From Denitrificimonas halotolerans (GTDB taxonomy: Bacteria > Pseudomonadota > Gammaproteobacteria > Pseudomonadales > Pseudomonadaceae), in assembly GCF_034259425.1 (NCBI RefSeq), contig NZ_JAXIVU010000001.1:186001-250000 (forward strand): a DNA stretch of 64,000 nt, in the 5' to 3' direction. The position numbers were made by a program, and so were the translations under genes. A model generated the notes under the pieces. That model did not search any database. It was not told the DNA's origin and worked only from the letters and a program-made list of their open reading frames with translations. This document shows, piece by piece, positions 54,002 to 62,676 of this stretch. The first letter of the stretch is position 1, and every line of letters starts with the position of its first letter.

Positions 54002-55258
54002 GTGGACGATATGCATCTCAGCTATCTCTTAGCCCTGCTAATTTTCTTAATTCTTTGTTCGGCTTTTTTCTCCAGTTCAGAAACGGGGTTGCTGAGCTTA
54101 AACCGCTATAGATTGCGCCATATGAGCCGCGAAGGAAATCGCAATGCACAGCGCGCACAGCGCCTACTCAATAAGCCTGACCGCCTCTTAGGCACAATTC
54201 TAGTGGGCAATAATGTAGTGAATATCTTAGCTGCATCCATCGCCACCGTTATCGCTGTGGATCTTTGGGGGGATGCTGGCGTTGCCATTGCTACCATCGC
54301 GCTCACGATCGTAGTCCTCATTTTTGGTGAAATCACCCCTAAAACACTGGCAGCTTTACGTCCTGAACTCATCGCCTTCCCCGCCAGCCGTGTTATTTTA
54401 CTACTGATGACACCACTGAGCCCTGTTGTTTGGCTCACTGGCGCTATCAGCAACGGTCTATTGCGCCTCATGGGTATCGACACTCGCCACCATTCATCAG
54501 ATAGCCTATCTACAGAGGAACTGCGTAGCGTGGTTCGCGAGGCTGGACAAGAGCTTCCTGGTAACCGCCAAGATATGCTACTAGGCATCCTAGACCTAGA
54601 AAATGTCACCGTAAATGACATTATGATTCCACGTAATGAGGTCTTTGGTATCGATTTAGATAGCAACCTTGATCAGATCATTTGGCAATTGCGCACCACC
54701 ACACATACTCGCTTACCGCTTTATCGTGAAAATATTAACCAGATCATCGGCATCATTCATATGCGTCAAATTGCGCGCCTATTGACACTCAACAAGCTGA
54801 CGCATGATGACCTCCAAGAAGCCTGCAGCGACCCTTACTTCATCCCTGAAAGCACCCCTCTTTCCACGCAATTGTTAAATTTTCAAAAGCATAAACGCCG
54901 CATTGGGATTGTTGTAGATGAATACGGTGATGTAGAAGGTGTTGTGACCTTAGAAGATATTCTCGAAGAAATTGTTGGTGAGTTTAGCGATCACGATCGC
55001 CGCGCAACTCCAGAAGTTCGTCAGCTCAGTGATGGCAGCTATACCATTGATGGTGCAGCTTATATTCGTGATATCAACAAAGCCCTTGAATGGGAACTGC
55101 CAAGTGATGGCCCTAAAACTCTTAATGGTTTAATCACCGAGATATTGGAATTTATTCCTGAAGGTGCAGTATGTATTGAAATTGGCCCTTACTATTTAGA
55201 AACATTAGAAATTCGAGACAACCGAGTCAGTCGAGCACGCCTCTGGCACGATGACTGA
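54002..55258 (+). CDS. HlyC/CorC-type CNNM-CBS membrane protein
   Basis: This protein of about 418 residues has a CNNM/DUF21 membrane domain (FFSSSETGLLSLNRYRLRHM, LGTILVGNNVVNILAAS), tandem CBS domains (MIPRNEVFGIDLDSN, and EYGDVEGVVTLEDILEEIVGE) and a C-terminal CorC/HlyC domain (the SYTIDGAAYIRDINKAL block). Family members are magnesium or cobalt transporters. Start is uncertain: GTG 54002 has GAGG 10 bases upstream; ATG 54011 and TTG 53996 are alternatives. It follows the CcsA-like gene directly. Confidence 0.9.
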   Translation: MDDMHLSYLLALLIFLILCSAFFSSSETGLLSLNRYRLRHMSREGNRNAQRAQRLLNKPDRLLGTILVGNNVVNILAASIATVIAVDLWGDAGVAIATIALTIVVLIFGEITPKTLAALRPELIAFPASRVILLLMTPLSPVVWLTGAISNGLLRLMGIDTRHHSSDSLSTEELRSVVREAGQELPGNRQDMLLGILDLENVTVNDIMIPRNEVFGIDLDSNLDQIIWQLRTTTHTRLPLYRENINQIIGIIHMRQIARLLTLNKLTHDDLQEACSDPYFIPESTPLSTQLLNFQKHKRRIGIVVDEYGDVEGVVTLEDILEEIVGEFSDHDRRATPEVRQLSDGSYTIDGAAYIRDINKALEWELPSDGPKTLNGLITEILEFIPEGAVCIEIGPYYLETLEIRDNRVSRARLWHDD

Positions 55259-55275
55259 CTCAAGTCTTAGCAGTA

Positions 55276-56457
55276 TCAGAGCTCAACTCTGATACTGCTA
55301 ATCACCTGCTGCGCCTTATGACGAGCCTCTTCTACTGTGCCTGCTTGTGCCAAAGCCACTCCCATACGGCGCTCACCTTCAACTACGGGCTTACCAAACA
55401 AACGTAACGCCGTGTCTGGCTGCAGTAAAGCACCTGCTAAACCAGCAAAAGCCGTCTGCACTGATTGACCCTGCACTAATAAAACAGCAGAAGCTGTAGG
55501 ACCTTGCTGACGAATAACCGGAATGGGTAATCCAAGAATAGCACGAGCATGTAGGGCAAACTCAGACAGGTCTTGCGACATCAAAGTCACCAAACCAGTA
55601 TCGTGCGGACGTGGTGAAACCTCACTGAACCACACTTGATCACCTTTAACAAAAAGCTCAACACCAAACACTCCGCGCCCACCTAAAGCCTCAGTAATTT
55701 TTTGCGCTATCTGTTGTGCAGCCTTAAGTGCCGCAGCACTCATCACTTGCGGTTGCCATGATTGCACATAATCACCGCGCTCCTGTAAGTGGCCAATAGG
55801 CTCACAAAAACTTGTACCATTAATATGTCGGACAGTCAGTAGCGTGATCTCATAATCAAAATCAATAAACCCTTCAACAATAACCCGTCCAGCCCCAGTA
55901 CGACCACCTTCTTGAGCTGTTTGCCAAGATGACTCTAAATCTGCCTCACTACACAATACACTCTGCCCCTTCCCTGATGAACTCATAAGCGGCTTAACCA
56001 CGCAAGGATAACCCACTTGCTGCACTGCACTGCGATACTCAGCATAATTATCAGCAAAGCAATAAGGGGATGTTGGTAGCTGTAACTCTTCAGCAGCCAA
56101 ACGACGAATACCTTCACGATCCATAGTTAACTGTGCTGCACGCGCTGTAGGTATTACCGTATAACCTTCCGCCTCCAACTCAACCAAAGTTGCTGTGGCA
56201 ATAGCTTCAATTTCCGGCACAATATAATGTGGCTGCTCTTGCTCAATTAACGCCCGCAATGCAGCACCATCTAGCATATTGATGACATGACTGCGCTGCG
56301 CAACTTGCATAGCTGGAGCATTGGCATAACGGTCAACAGCAATCACTTCTACCCCAAAACGCTGCAACTCGATAGCAACTTCTTTTCCTAACTCACCCGA
56401 ACCGCAAAGCAATACACGCACAGCACTTGTTGATAATGGCGTTCCTATACGGGGCAT
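55276..56457 (-). CDS. purT: formate-dependent phosphoribosylglycinamide formyltransferase
   Basis: This 393-residue ATP-grasp enzyme adds formate to GAR in purine synthesis. GSGELGKEVAIELQRFG opens the N-terminal domain, followed by CVVKPLMSSSGKGQS (the ATP-binding loop), FDYEITLLTVR, and the metal site EVSPRPHDTGLVTL. It lies in the region that also holds purL, though not in one operon with it. Confidence 0.97.
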   Translation of the reverse strand: MPRIGTPLSTSAVRVLLCGSGELGKEVAIELQRFGVEVIAVDRYANAPAMQVAQRSHVINMLDGAALRALIEQEQPHYIVPEIEAIATATLVELEAEGYTVIPTARAAQLTMDREGIRRLAAEELQLPTSPYCFADNYAEYRSAVQQVGYPCVVKPLMSSSGKGQSVLCSEADLESSWQTAQEGGRTGAGRVIVEGFIDFDYEITLLTVRHINGTSFCEPIGHLQERGDYVQSWQPQVMSAAALKAAQQIAQKITEALGGRGVFGVELFVKGDQVWFSEVSPRPHDTGLVTLMSQDLSEFALHARAILGLPIPVIRQQGPTASAVLLVQGQSVQTAFAGLAGALLQPDTALRLFGKPVVEGERRMGVALAQAGTVEEARHKAQQVISSIRVEL

Positions 56458-56470
56458 TACATATCCTCAC

Positions 56471-56686
56471 TTATTTACTCAGCAAACCTTGTTTGCGCGC
56501 TCTCTCATTAATTTTGGCTAATACTTCACGGCGCTCATCATTAGTCATTTTCCCCCAAGCGCTAATCTCCTCTCCGGTACGCTGACAACCCATACACACA
56601 TCATTAATATCTAAAGCACATAAACTGACACAAGGTGATCGCACCGGCTTTTCCCGCGGCGCTGGTGGTTTAGAAACTATAGTCAT
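56471..56686 (-). CDS. DUF1289 small cysteine-rich protein
   Basis: This 71-residue protein has the family pattern SPCVSLCALDINDVCMGCQRT, four cysteines that may bind a metal, followed by EISAWGKMTNDERREVL. Its function is unknown. ATG 56686 overlaps the gamma-carbonic-anhydrase gene end by 17 bases; longer starts would reach further into that gene. Confidence 0.88.
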   Translation of the reverse strand: MTIVSKPPAPREKPVRSPCVSLCALDINDVCMGCQRTGEEISAWGKMTNDERREVLAKINERARKQGLLSK

Positions 56687-57203
56687 CTTCTTCCTGTAGG
56701 TCTGCGGCATAACGTTGCGCATTATGCACATAATGTACAGCGTTAGCTTCTAGCATACTTTTTTGCTGCTCAGTCAATTGACGAATAACCTTCCCTGGCG
56801 AACCCACAACTAAACTGCCGTCTGGAATCTCTTTCCCCTCAGGAATTAAGCTGTTTGCCCCAATAATGCAATGTCTACCAATTTTTGCACCATTAAGAAT
56901 CACCGCGCCAATACCAATCAAACTGTGATCCCCTACAGTACACCCATGCAGCATTGCATTATGTCCAACCGTAACACCCTGCCCTAAAGTCAAAGGCCAC
57001 CCCATGTCCGTATGCATCACAGTACCATCTTGTACATTACTATTTGCACCAATATGAATAAGCTCATTATCACCACGCAGCACAGCATTAAACCACACAC
57101 TAGCGCCGGCATCTAAGCGCACCTTACCAATCACTGCTGCAGTGGGAGCAATCCAGCTTTCTGGATGTGCATCAACTCGACTCTCGGCTAAGCGATACTT
57201 CAT
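56670..57203 (-). CDS. gamma-carbonic anhydrase family hexapeptide protein
   Basis: This 177-residue left-handed beta-helix protein is built from hexapeptide repeats (for example AAVIGKVRLDAGASVWFNAVL and HCIIGANSLIPEG in separate turns). Metal-site histidines are seen in DGTVMHTDMGWP and VTVGHNAMLHGC. It resembles YrdA and related proteins, whose physiological reaction is uncertain. It shares a transcript with the DUF1289 gene. Confidence 0.93.
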   Translation of the reverse strand: MKYRLAESRVDAHPESWIAPTAAVIGKVRLDAGASVWFNAVLRGDNELIHIGANSNVQDGTVMHTDMGWPLTLGQGVTVGHNAMLHGCTVGDHSLIGIGAVILNGAKIGRHCIIGANSLIPEGKEIPDGSLVVGSPGKVIRQLTEQQKSMLEANAVHYVHNAQRYAADLQEEDDYSF

Positions 57204-57226
57204 TGATGATTCCTTTTAATTATTAT

Positions 57227-57835
57227 TTAAAGTTCTTTCTTACTGAGCTGGGGCGGCTCACTCAAAACAATTGAACGGTCATAAACCAAATTAACCAACT
57301 CCACCACCATAATGGCAGTCAGCCCCCAGATTTTATAACCCGAAAACTGATAACTTGGCACAAACCAAGTATGACCCAAATAATCAATTCGATGGGTGGT
57401 TTGACGCGGATCTTCAGCAAAAAACTCAAGCGGAACAGAAAAAATCGAAGCAATTTCCCCTGCATTCGCTCGGTATTCAACAGCATCTGGAATAAAGCCA
57501 ACATAAGGCGTTACTTTAACTCCATGACGTGAAACCACCTCACTGAGCGAACCAACAACCTGCACCAACTCTGGCTCCAAGCCAACTTCTTCATGCGTTT
57601 CACGCAAAGCCGTATAAACCAAGTCCCGATCCTCAGGGTCTCGCCGCCCACCTGGGAAGGCCACCTCTCCCCCATGAGTGGATAAATTTTTCGCACGCAG
57701 CGTTAACAGTAACTCTGGGTTCTCTGTTCGCGTCAAAGGCATCAGCACTGCCGCTTCACGTGTATGTGGCGGTAATGCTAAAGCACGTGGAGAATAACAC
57801 TGTATACGTTGTGCAAGCTTATCTAACATCGGCAT
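57227..57835 (-). CDS. NUDIX hydrolase, CoA pyrophosphatase type
   Basis: This 202-residue protein has a complete Nudix box, from GGRRDPEDRDL through ALRETHEEVGLEP (about residues 61-85). The upstream THGGEVAFPGGR matches the UPF0035-type signature of CoA diphosphatases. It probably hydrolyses CoA or a related dinucleotide. The first two residues could be dropped (M3, MLDKLAQ). Confidence 0.9.
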   Translation of the reverse strand: MPMLDKLAQRIQCYSPRALALPPHTREAAVLMPLTRTENPELLLTLRAKNLSTHGGEVAFPGGRRDPEDRDLVYTALRETHEEVGLEPELVQVVGSLSEVVSRHGVKVTPYVGFIPDAVEYRANAGEIASIFSVPLEFFAEDPRQTTHRIDYLGHTWFVPSYQFSGYKIWGLTAIMVVELVNLVYDRSIVLSEPPQLSKKEL

Positions 57836-58015
57836 ACTCTATACCTCAAGATATAAGTATCATGCCAGAAGCCTGTACATCCCCCAAGTGACTTATTGCA
57901 GTACCAGTTAACTCACTATTCTTAATCACTTGATTTAGACGCTGTTATTAGGATACCGGCTCAACCGAATGGCTAAATCCAATTTTATGATGCCAGCTAC
58001 ATCCAGGGAGCTTTC

Positions 58016-58516
58016 ATGCGCGCTATTTTTATTTTCATCACTTTACTCCTGCCACTGTTCTCTTATGCCAGCTCACCCCAGCTTCCAGCCCGTCATTTTA
58101 TTGATAAAGTCCTAGTAGTGAAGTCTGAACGCTCTTTGCACTTAATGCATCGCGGCGACATTATAAAAACATACCGTGTTTCTCTCGGTAAAAAACCCGG
58201 AAAAAAGGAGTACGAAGGTGACCAGCGCACCCCTGAAGGCACCTATTGGATTAATTGGCGACGCCCTAGTAAGAATTACAATTTATCCATGCATATCTCT
58301 TACCCAAATGCTTCTGACCTTAAACGTGCACAAGAACTTGGACGCTCAGCAGGCAGCATGATTATGCTTCACGGCACCCCTATTGACGGCGAGTACCCTG
58401 AATGGTTTTTTCACAGCCTCAACTGGACAGATGGCTGCATCGCATTGAAAAATGATGATATGAAAGAAGTCTGGAATTTAGTCAAAGACGGCACTTTAAT
58501 TGAAATTACACCCTAA
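58016..58516 (+). CDS. L,D-transpeptidase (YkuD) domain protein
   Basis: This 166-residue exported protein has a signal peptide (about residues 1-19, ending YAS) and a YkuD domain. The catalytic signature is MLHGTPID with NWTDGCIALKNDDM, where the Cys is the nucleophile. It resembles the family of small YafK/ErfK-like proteins. It could be a transpeptidase or an amidase that modifies peptidoglycan. It is monocistronic, with a hairpin after it shared with purL. Confidence 0.9.
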   Translation: MRAIFIFITLLLPLFSYASSPQLPARHFIDKVLVVKSERSLHLMHRGDIIKTYRVSLGKKPGKKEYEGDQRTPEGTYWINWRRPSKNYNLSMHISYPNASDLKRAQELGRSAGSMIMLHGTPIDGEYPEWFFHSLNWTDGCIALKNDDMKEVWNLVKDGTLIEITP

Positions 58517-58548
58517 GCACACAATCTAACCCTTCCAGAAAAATGCAA

Positions 58549-58574
58549 AACGCCGCTGATAAAACAGCGGCGTT
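58549..58574. terminator. bidirectional terminator between the YkuD gene and purL
   Basis: A 10-bp perfect stem AACGCCGCTG / CAGCGGCGTT has a 6-base loop; the T-rich tract lies on the purL (minus) side. Confidence 0.88.
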
Positions 58575-58593
58575 CACAACAACTCAGATGGAC

Positions 58594-61500
58594 TCAGTCT
58601 ACCCAAACACGAGCATTTCGGAACATGCGTAACCATGCACCATCATCTTGCCAGTTATCAGGATACCAAGAGTTCTGTACTGCTCGGAATAAACGCTCAG
58701 GGTGCGGCATCATGATAGTCACGCGACCATCATGATTCGTTAAACCCGTGATACCGTTAGCAGAGCCGTTAGGGTTTGCTGGGTAACCTTCTGTAACCTT
58801 ACCATAGTTATCCACATAACGAAGGCTGACACCGCCTGAAGTATTAGCAGCTAGCATAGCCTCGTGACTTGCAAACTCGGCACGTCCCTCCCCGTGCGCC
58901 ACAGCAACCGGCATGCGTGAGCCAGCCATGCCCTGCAAGAAGATCGATGCTGACTCCTGCACTTCAACCATAGCAACACGAGCATCAAACTGCTCAGACT
59001 GGTTACGTACAAAACGCGGCCAGAATTCTGTCCCTGGAATCAGCTCTGTCAGATTCGATAGCATCTGACAACCATTACACACACCTAAGGTGAAATTATC
59101 GTTACGGTCAAAGTACTGAGCAAAGGCTTCACGTGCACGACTATTGAACAGGATCGACTTTGCCCAGCCCTCACCAGCACCTAAAACGTCACCATAAGAG
59201 AAACCACCACACGCCACAAGACCTTTGAAAGTCTCTAAATCAATACGGCCTTCGAGCACATCGCTCATATGTACATCCACGGCAGTAAACCCAGCACGAT
59301 CAAAAGCTGCGGCCATTTCCACATGGCCGTTTACCCCCTGCTCTCGTAATACAGCAACGCGCGGACGCGCTCCAACATTAATATAAGGCGCCGTGATATC
59401 TTCATTAATATCAAAGGTTAAACTCGCAGATAAACCTGGATTGTTAGTATCTAACAGTGCTGCAAACTCCTGATCAGCACACTCCGCATTATCTCGTAAA
59501 CGCTGAATCTGGTAACTGGTCTCGGTCCATGCACGTTGCAGCAAATGACGTTCAGCAGTGAAAATATTCGTATCAGCCAAACTAATCTGTATAGCCTCAC
59601 CTGCAATAGGACGACCAATCACACTCACGCAATCAGCCAAACCTGCATCAGCAAAGGCTGCCAACACAACATCAAGATCGCTACTTAACACCTGCACTAC
59701 CGCACCCAACTCTTCGTTGAGTAACGCAGCATTGACCTGTTCAGCACTCACCTGCAAAGCATCTAATTTAAGCTCTAAACCACAATGTCCAGCAAAAGCC
59801 ATTTCTAGAACAGTGGTCAATAACCCACCATCTGAACGATCATGGTAAGCCAATAATTTCTGTTGTGCATTTAGATCTTGCACTGTACCAAAGAACGCTT
59901 TGAGATCTGCTGCGCTATCCACATCTGGTGTCGTTTGCCCTACCTGACTGTAAACCTGTGCAAAGATAGAGGCACCTAAACGGTTTTGCCCACGACCTAA
60001 GTCAATCAAAACAAGTTGAGTCTCACCTTTGTCTAAGCGCAGCTGTGGCGTTAAGGTCTGACGAATATCAATAACAGGTGCAAACCCCGTAATGACCAAC
60101 GACAGTGGTGAAGTGACAGACTTTTCAATGCCCTCATCTTCCCAACTGGTTTTCATCGACATGGAGTCTTTACCCACAGGAATTGTAATGCCTAGTTCAG
60201 GGCACAACTCCATGCCCACCGCTTTTACCGTGTCATATAAACGTGCATCCTCACCTGGGTGCCCTGTTGCTGCCATCCAGTTTGCTGACAATCGAATATC
60301 AGAAATCTTATTGATGCGCGCAGAAGCCAAATTAGTTACAGCCTCTCCTACAGCCATACGACCCGATGCTGGTGCATCAAGGACAGCCAAAGGGGTACGC
60401 TCTCCCATCGCCATAGCTTCACCGTAGTAAGAGTCGAAACTGCTTGCAGTTACACCACAATCAGCCACAGGCACCTGCCACGGACCTACAAACTGGTCGC
60501 GAGCGACTAACCCAGTTACACTGCGGTCACCAATAGTGATCAAAAAACTCTTACTGCCAACAGCTGGGTGACGCAAAACACGATCAGCAACTTCTGTTAA
60601 GTCATAGCAGTCCGCTGCAAAATCATCAACATGCTCCGCTTCACGCTCAACACTGCGATGCATGCGTGGTGGTTTACCAAGCAATACATCCAATGGCATA
60701 TCAACCGGTTTATTATCAAAATAACTATCGGCCACAGTCAGATGACGCTCTTCTGTAGCTTCACCAACCACAGCAAACGGGCAACGCTCACGCTCACAAA
60801 TTGCAGCAAAACGCTCCAAGTTCTCAGGCTTAACCGCCATTACATAACGTTCTTGCGACTCATTACACCAAATCTCTAGCGGACTCATGCCTGGCTCATC
60901 GTTTGGAATATCACGCAAATTAAAGACACCACCACGACCGGCGTCATTAACTAACTCAGGAAAAGCATTGGATAAACCACCAGCACCCACGTCATGAATA
61001 AAGCTAATAGGGTTGTCTTCGCCTAGCTGCCAACAACGGTCGATCACTTCCTGACAGCGACGCTCCATCTCTGGGTTTTCACGCTGCACTGAAGCAAAAT
61101 CTAAATCAGCAGAAGAAGCACCTGTCGCCATAGAAGATGCAGCGCCACCACCTAGGCCAATCAACATAGCTGGCCCACCCAAAACGATTAACTTACTGCC
61201 GACAGCAATCTCATCTTTTTGTACGTGCTCAGCGCGGATATTTCCTAGCCCACCAGCTAACATAATAGGCTTATGATAACCACGCACTTCCGTTCCACGA
61301 GGACTATCTACAGCCTGCTCAAACGAACGGAAGTAACCTGTGATTGCCGGACGACCAAACTCGTTATTAAAAGCAGCACCGCCTAATGGCCCCTCGATCA
61401 TAATGTCCAACGCATCAACAATACGCTCGGGCTTACCATAAGGCACTTCCCACGGCTGAATGTAGCCAGGAATATTCAAGTTAGATACAGTAAAGCCGGT

Positions 61501-62490
61501 TAAGCCTGCTTTAGGTTTAGAACCACGACCAGTCGCACCTTCATCGCGAATCTCACCGCCCGAACCTGTAGAAGCCCCTGGAAAAGGTGCAATAGCTGTT
61601 GGGTGGTTGTGGGTTTCAACCTTCATCAAAATGTGGATTGGCTCCTGATGAGCTGCGTACTCACCCGTTTCAGGATCTGGAAAGAAACGTCCGGCAGTGA
61701 AGCCTTCAATCACTGAAGCATTATCTTTATAGGCTGACAAAACACCTTCACTGTTCATTTGGTAGGTGTTTTTGATCATGGCAAACAAAGATTTTTCTTG
61801 AGCCTCTCCATCTACATCCCAGCTTGCATTAAAAATCTTATGACGGCAGTGCTCAGAATTCGCCTGAGCAAACATCATCAACTCAACATCGTGCGGGTTA
61901 CGACCGAGTTTTTTAAAGTTTTCCACCAAATATTCGATTTCATCCTCAGCCAAGGCTAAACCAAGCTCAAGATTCGCTTTTTCTAGGCTTTTAAATCCGC
62001 CCTCTAAGACATCCACCACCGCTAATGGGCGTGGTTGAGCATGACTAAAGAGTGCCGAGGCCTCTTCCATCGCACCTAATACAAGCTCAGTCATGCGATC
62101 ATGCAACACAGCAGCAATCAGCTGTGCTTCAGTTTCACTGTATTCCCCAGCAATGTAATACGCCATACCGCGTTCAATACGCTGTACTTTATCAAGGCCA
62201 CAGTTCTTAGCAATATCCGTTGCTTTACTGGACCAAGGTGAAATAGTGCCAAAACGGGGCACTACTAAAAATAAGCGTCCGCTTGGCTCTTGGCTCGGCA
62301 CACTTGGGCCATATTTAAGCAAACGGCTTAGGACTTGGCCCTCATCACTGCTTAACGCAGATGAAACCTCAACAAAATGAGCAAACTCTGCGTAAACATT
62401 CGCAACAGAAGGAACCTTCTGGCGCAATTGTTCAAATAGTTTCTCGTGGCGAAAAGCAGAAAGGGCAGGAGCGCCGCGCAAGATCAGCAT
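58594..62490 (-). CDS. purL: phosphoribosylformylglycinamidine synthase
   Basis: This 1298-residue large-type PurL catalyses FGAR plus glutamine to FGAM. An N-terminal PurS-like region, the synthase core (AQANSEHCRHKIF, KVETHNHPTAIAPFPGA, PVGKDSMSMKTSW), and a C-terminal glutaminase with catalytic Cys in LGVCNGCQML and PHPERLFR are intact. ATG 62490 (MLILRGAPALS) is chosen because it is the family start and gives the same length as in P. aeruginosa; the frame to 62574 adds 28 residues without support. mltF diverges from it. Confidence 0.98.
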   Translation of the reverse strand: MLILRGAPALSAFRHEKLFEQLRQKVPSVANVYAEFAHFVEVSSALSSDEGQVLSRLLKYGPSVPSQEPSGRLFLVVPRFGTISPWSSKATDIAKNCGLDKVQRIERGMAYYIAGEYSETEAQLIAAVLHDRMTELVLGAMEEASALFSHAQPRPLAVVDVLEGGFKSLEKANLELGLALAEDEIEYLVENFKKLGRNPHDVELMMFAQANSEHCRHKIFNASWDVDGEAQEKSLFAMIKNTYQMNSEGVLSAYKDNASVIEGFTAGRFFPDPETGEYAAHQEPIHILMKVETHNHPTAIAPFPGASTGSGGEIRDEGATGRGSKPKAGLTGFTVSNLNIPGYIQPWEVPYGKPERIVDALDIMIEGPLGGAAFNNEFGRPAITGYFRSFEQAVDSPRGTEVRGYHKPIMLAGGLGNIRAEHVQKDEIAVGSKLIVLGGPAMLIGLGGGAASSMATGASSADLDFASVQRENPEMERRCQEVIDRCWQLGEDNPISFIHDVGAGGLSNAFPELVNDAGRGGVFNLRDIPNDEPGMSPLEIWCNESQERYVMAVKPENLERFAAICERERCPFAVVGEATEERHLTVADSYFDNKPVDMPLDVLLGKPPRMHRSVEREAEHVDDFAADCYDLTEVADRVLRHPAVGSKSFLITIGDRSVTGLVARDQFVGPWQVPVADCGVTASSFDSYYGEAMAMGERTPLAVLDAPASGRMAVGEAVTNLASARINKISDIRLSANWMAATGHPGEDARLYDTVKAVGMELCPELGITIPVGKDSMSMKTSWEDEGIEKSVTSPLSLVITGFAPVIDIRQTLTPQLRLDKGETQLVLIDLGRGQNRLGASIFAQVYSQVGQTTPDVDSAADLKAFFGTVQDLNAQQKLLAYHDRSDGGLLTTVLEMAFAGHCGLELKLDALQVSAEQVNAALLNEELGAVVQVLSSDLDVVLAAFADAGLADCVSVIGRPIAGEAIQISLADTNIFTAERHLLQRAWTETSYQIQRLRDNAECADQEFAALLDTNNPGLSASLTFDINEDITAPYINVGARPRVAVLREQGVNGHVEMAAAFDRAGFTAVDVHMSDVLEGRIDLETFKGLVACGGFSYGDVLGAGEGWAKSILFNSRAREAFAQYFDRNDNFTLGVCNGCQMLSNLTELIPGTEFWPRFVRNQSEQFDARVAMVEVQESASIFLQGMAGSRMPVAVAHGEGRAEFASHEAMLAANTSGGVSLRYVDNYGKVTEGYPANPNGSANGITGLTNHDGRVTIMMPHPERLFRAVQNSWYPDNWQDDGAWLRMFRNARVWVD

Positions 62491-62640
62491 CGTCGTGACA
62501 GCCTCAGAAAAGTTGTAAGAAATAAGCGGATATTCTAGTGCCCACAGCAGTAAATGACCATCCATATCTGTCATTTAAGCGTTTGTTTGCTTAAGTCCAC
62601 CTAAAAAAACATATATTCTCCCAACTTAAACTGCTTTTCT

Positions 62641-62670
62641 TTGCTGTGACAAGTCGCTTTTGCGTATACT
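62641..62670 (+). promoter_or_regulatory. possible sigma70 promoter for mltF
   Basis: TTGCTG (62641-62646) and TATACT (62665-62670) are 18 bp apart. A start 7 bases downstream of the -10 would coincide with the mltF ATG, so the mRNA would have almost no leader. Confidence 0.5.
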
Positions 62671-62676
62671 GCAAAC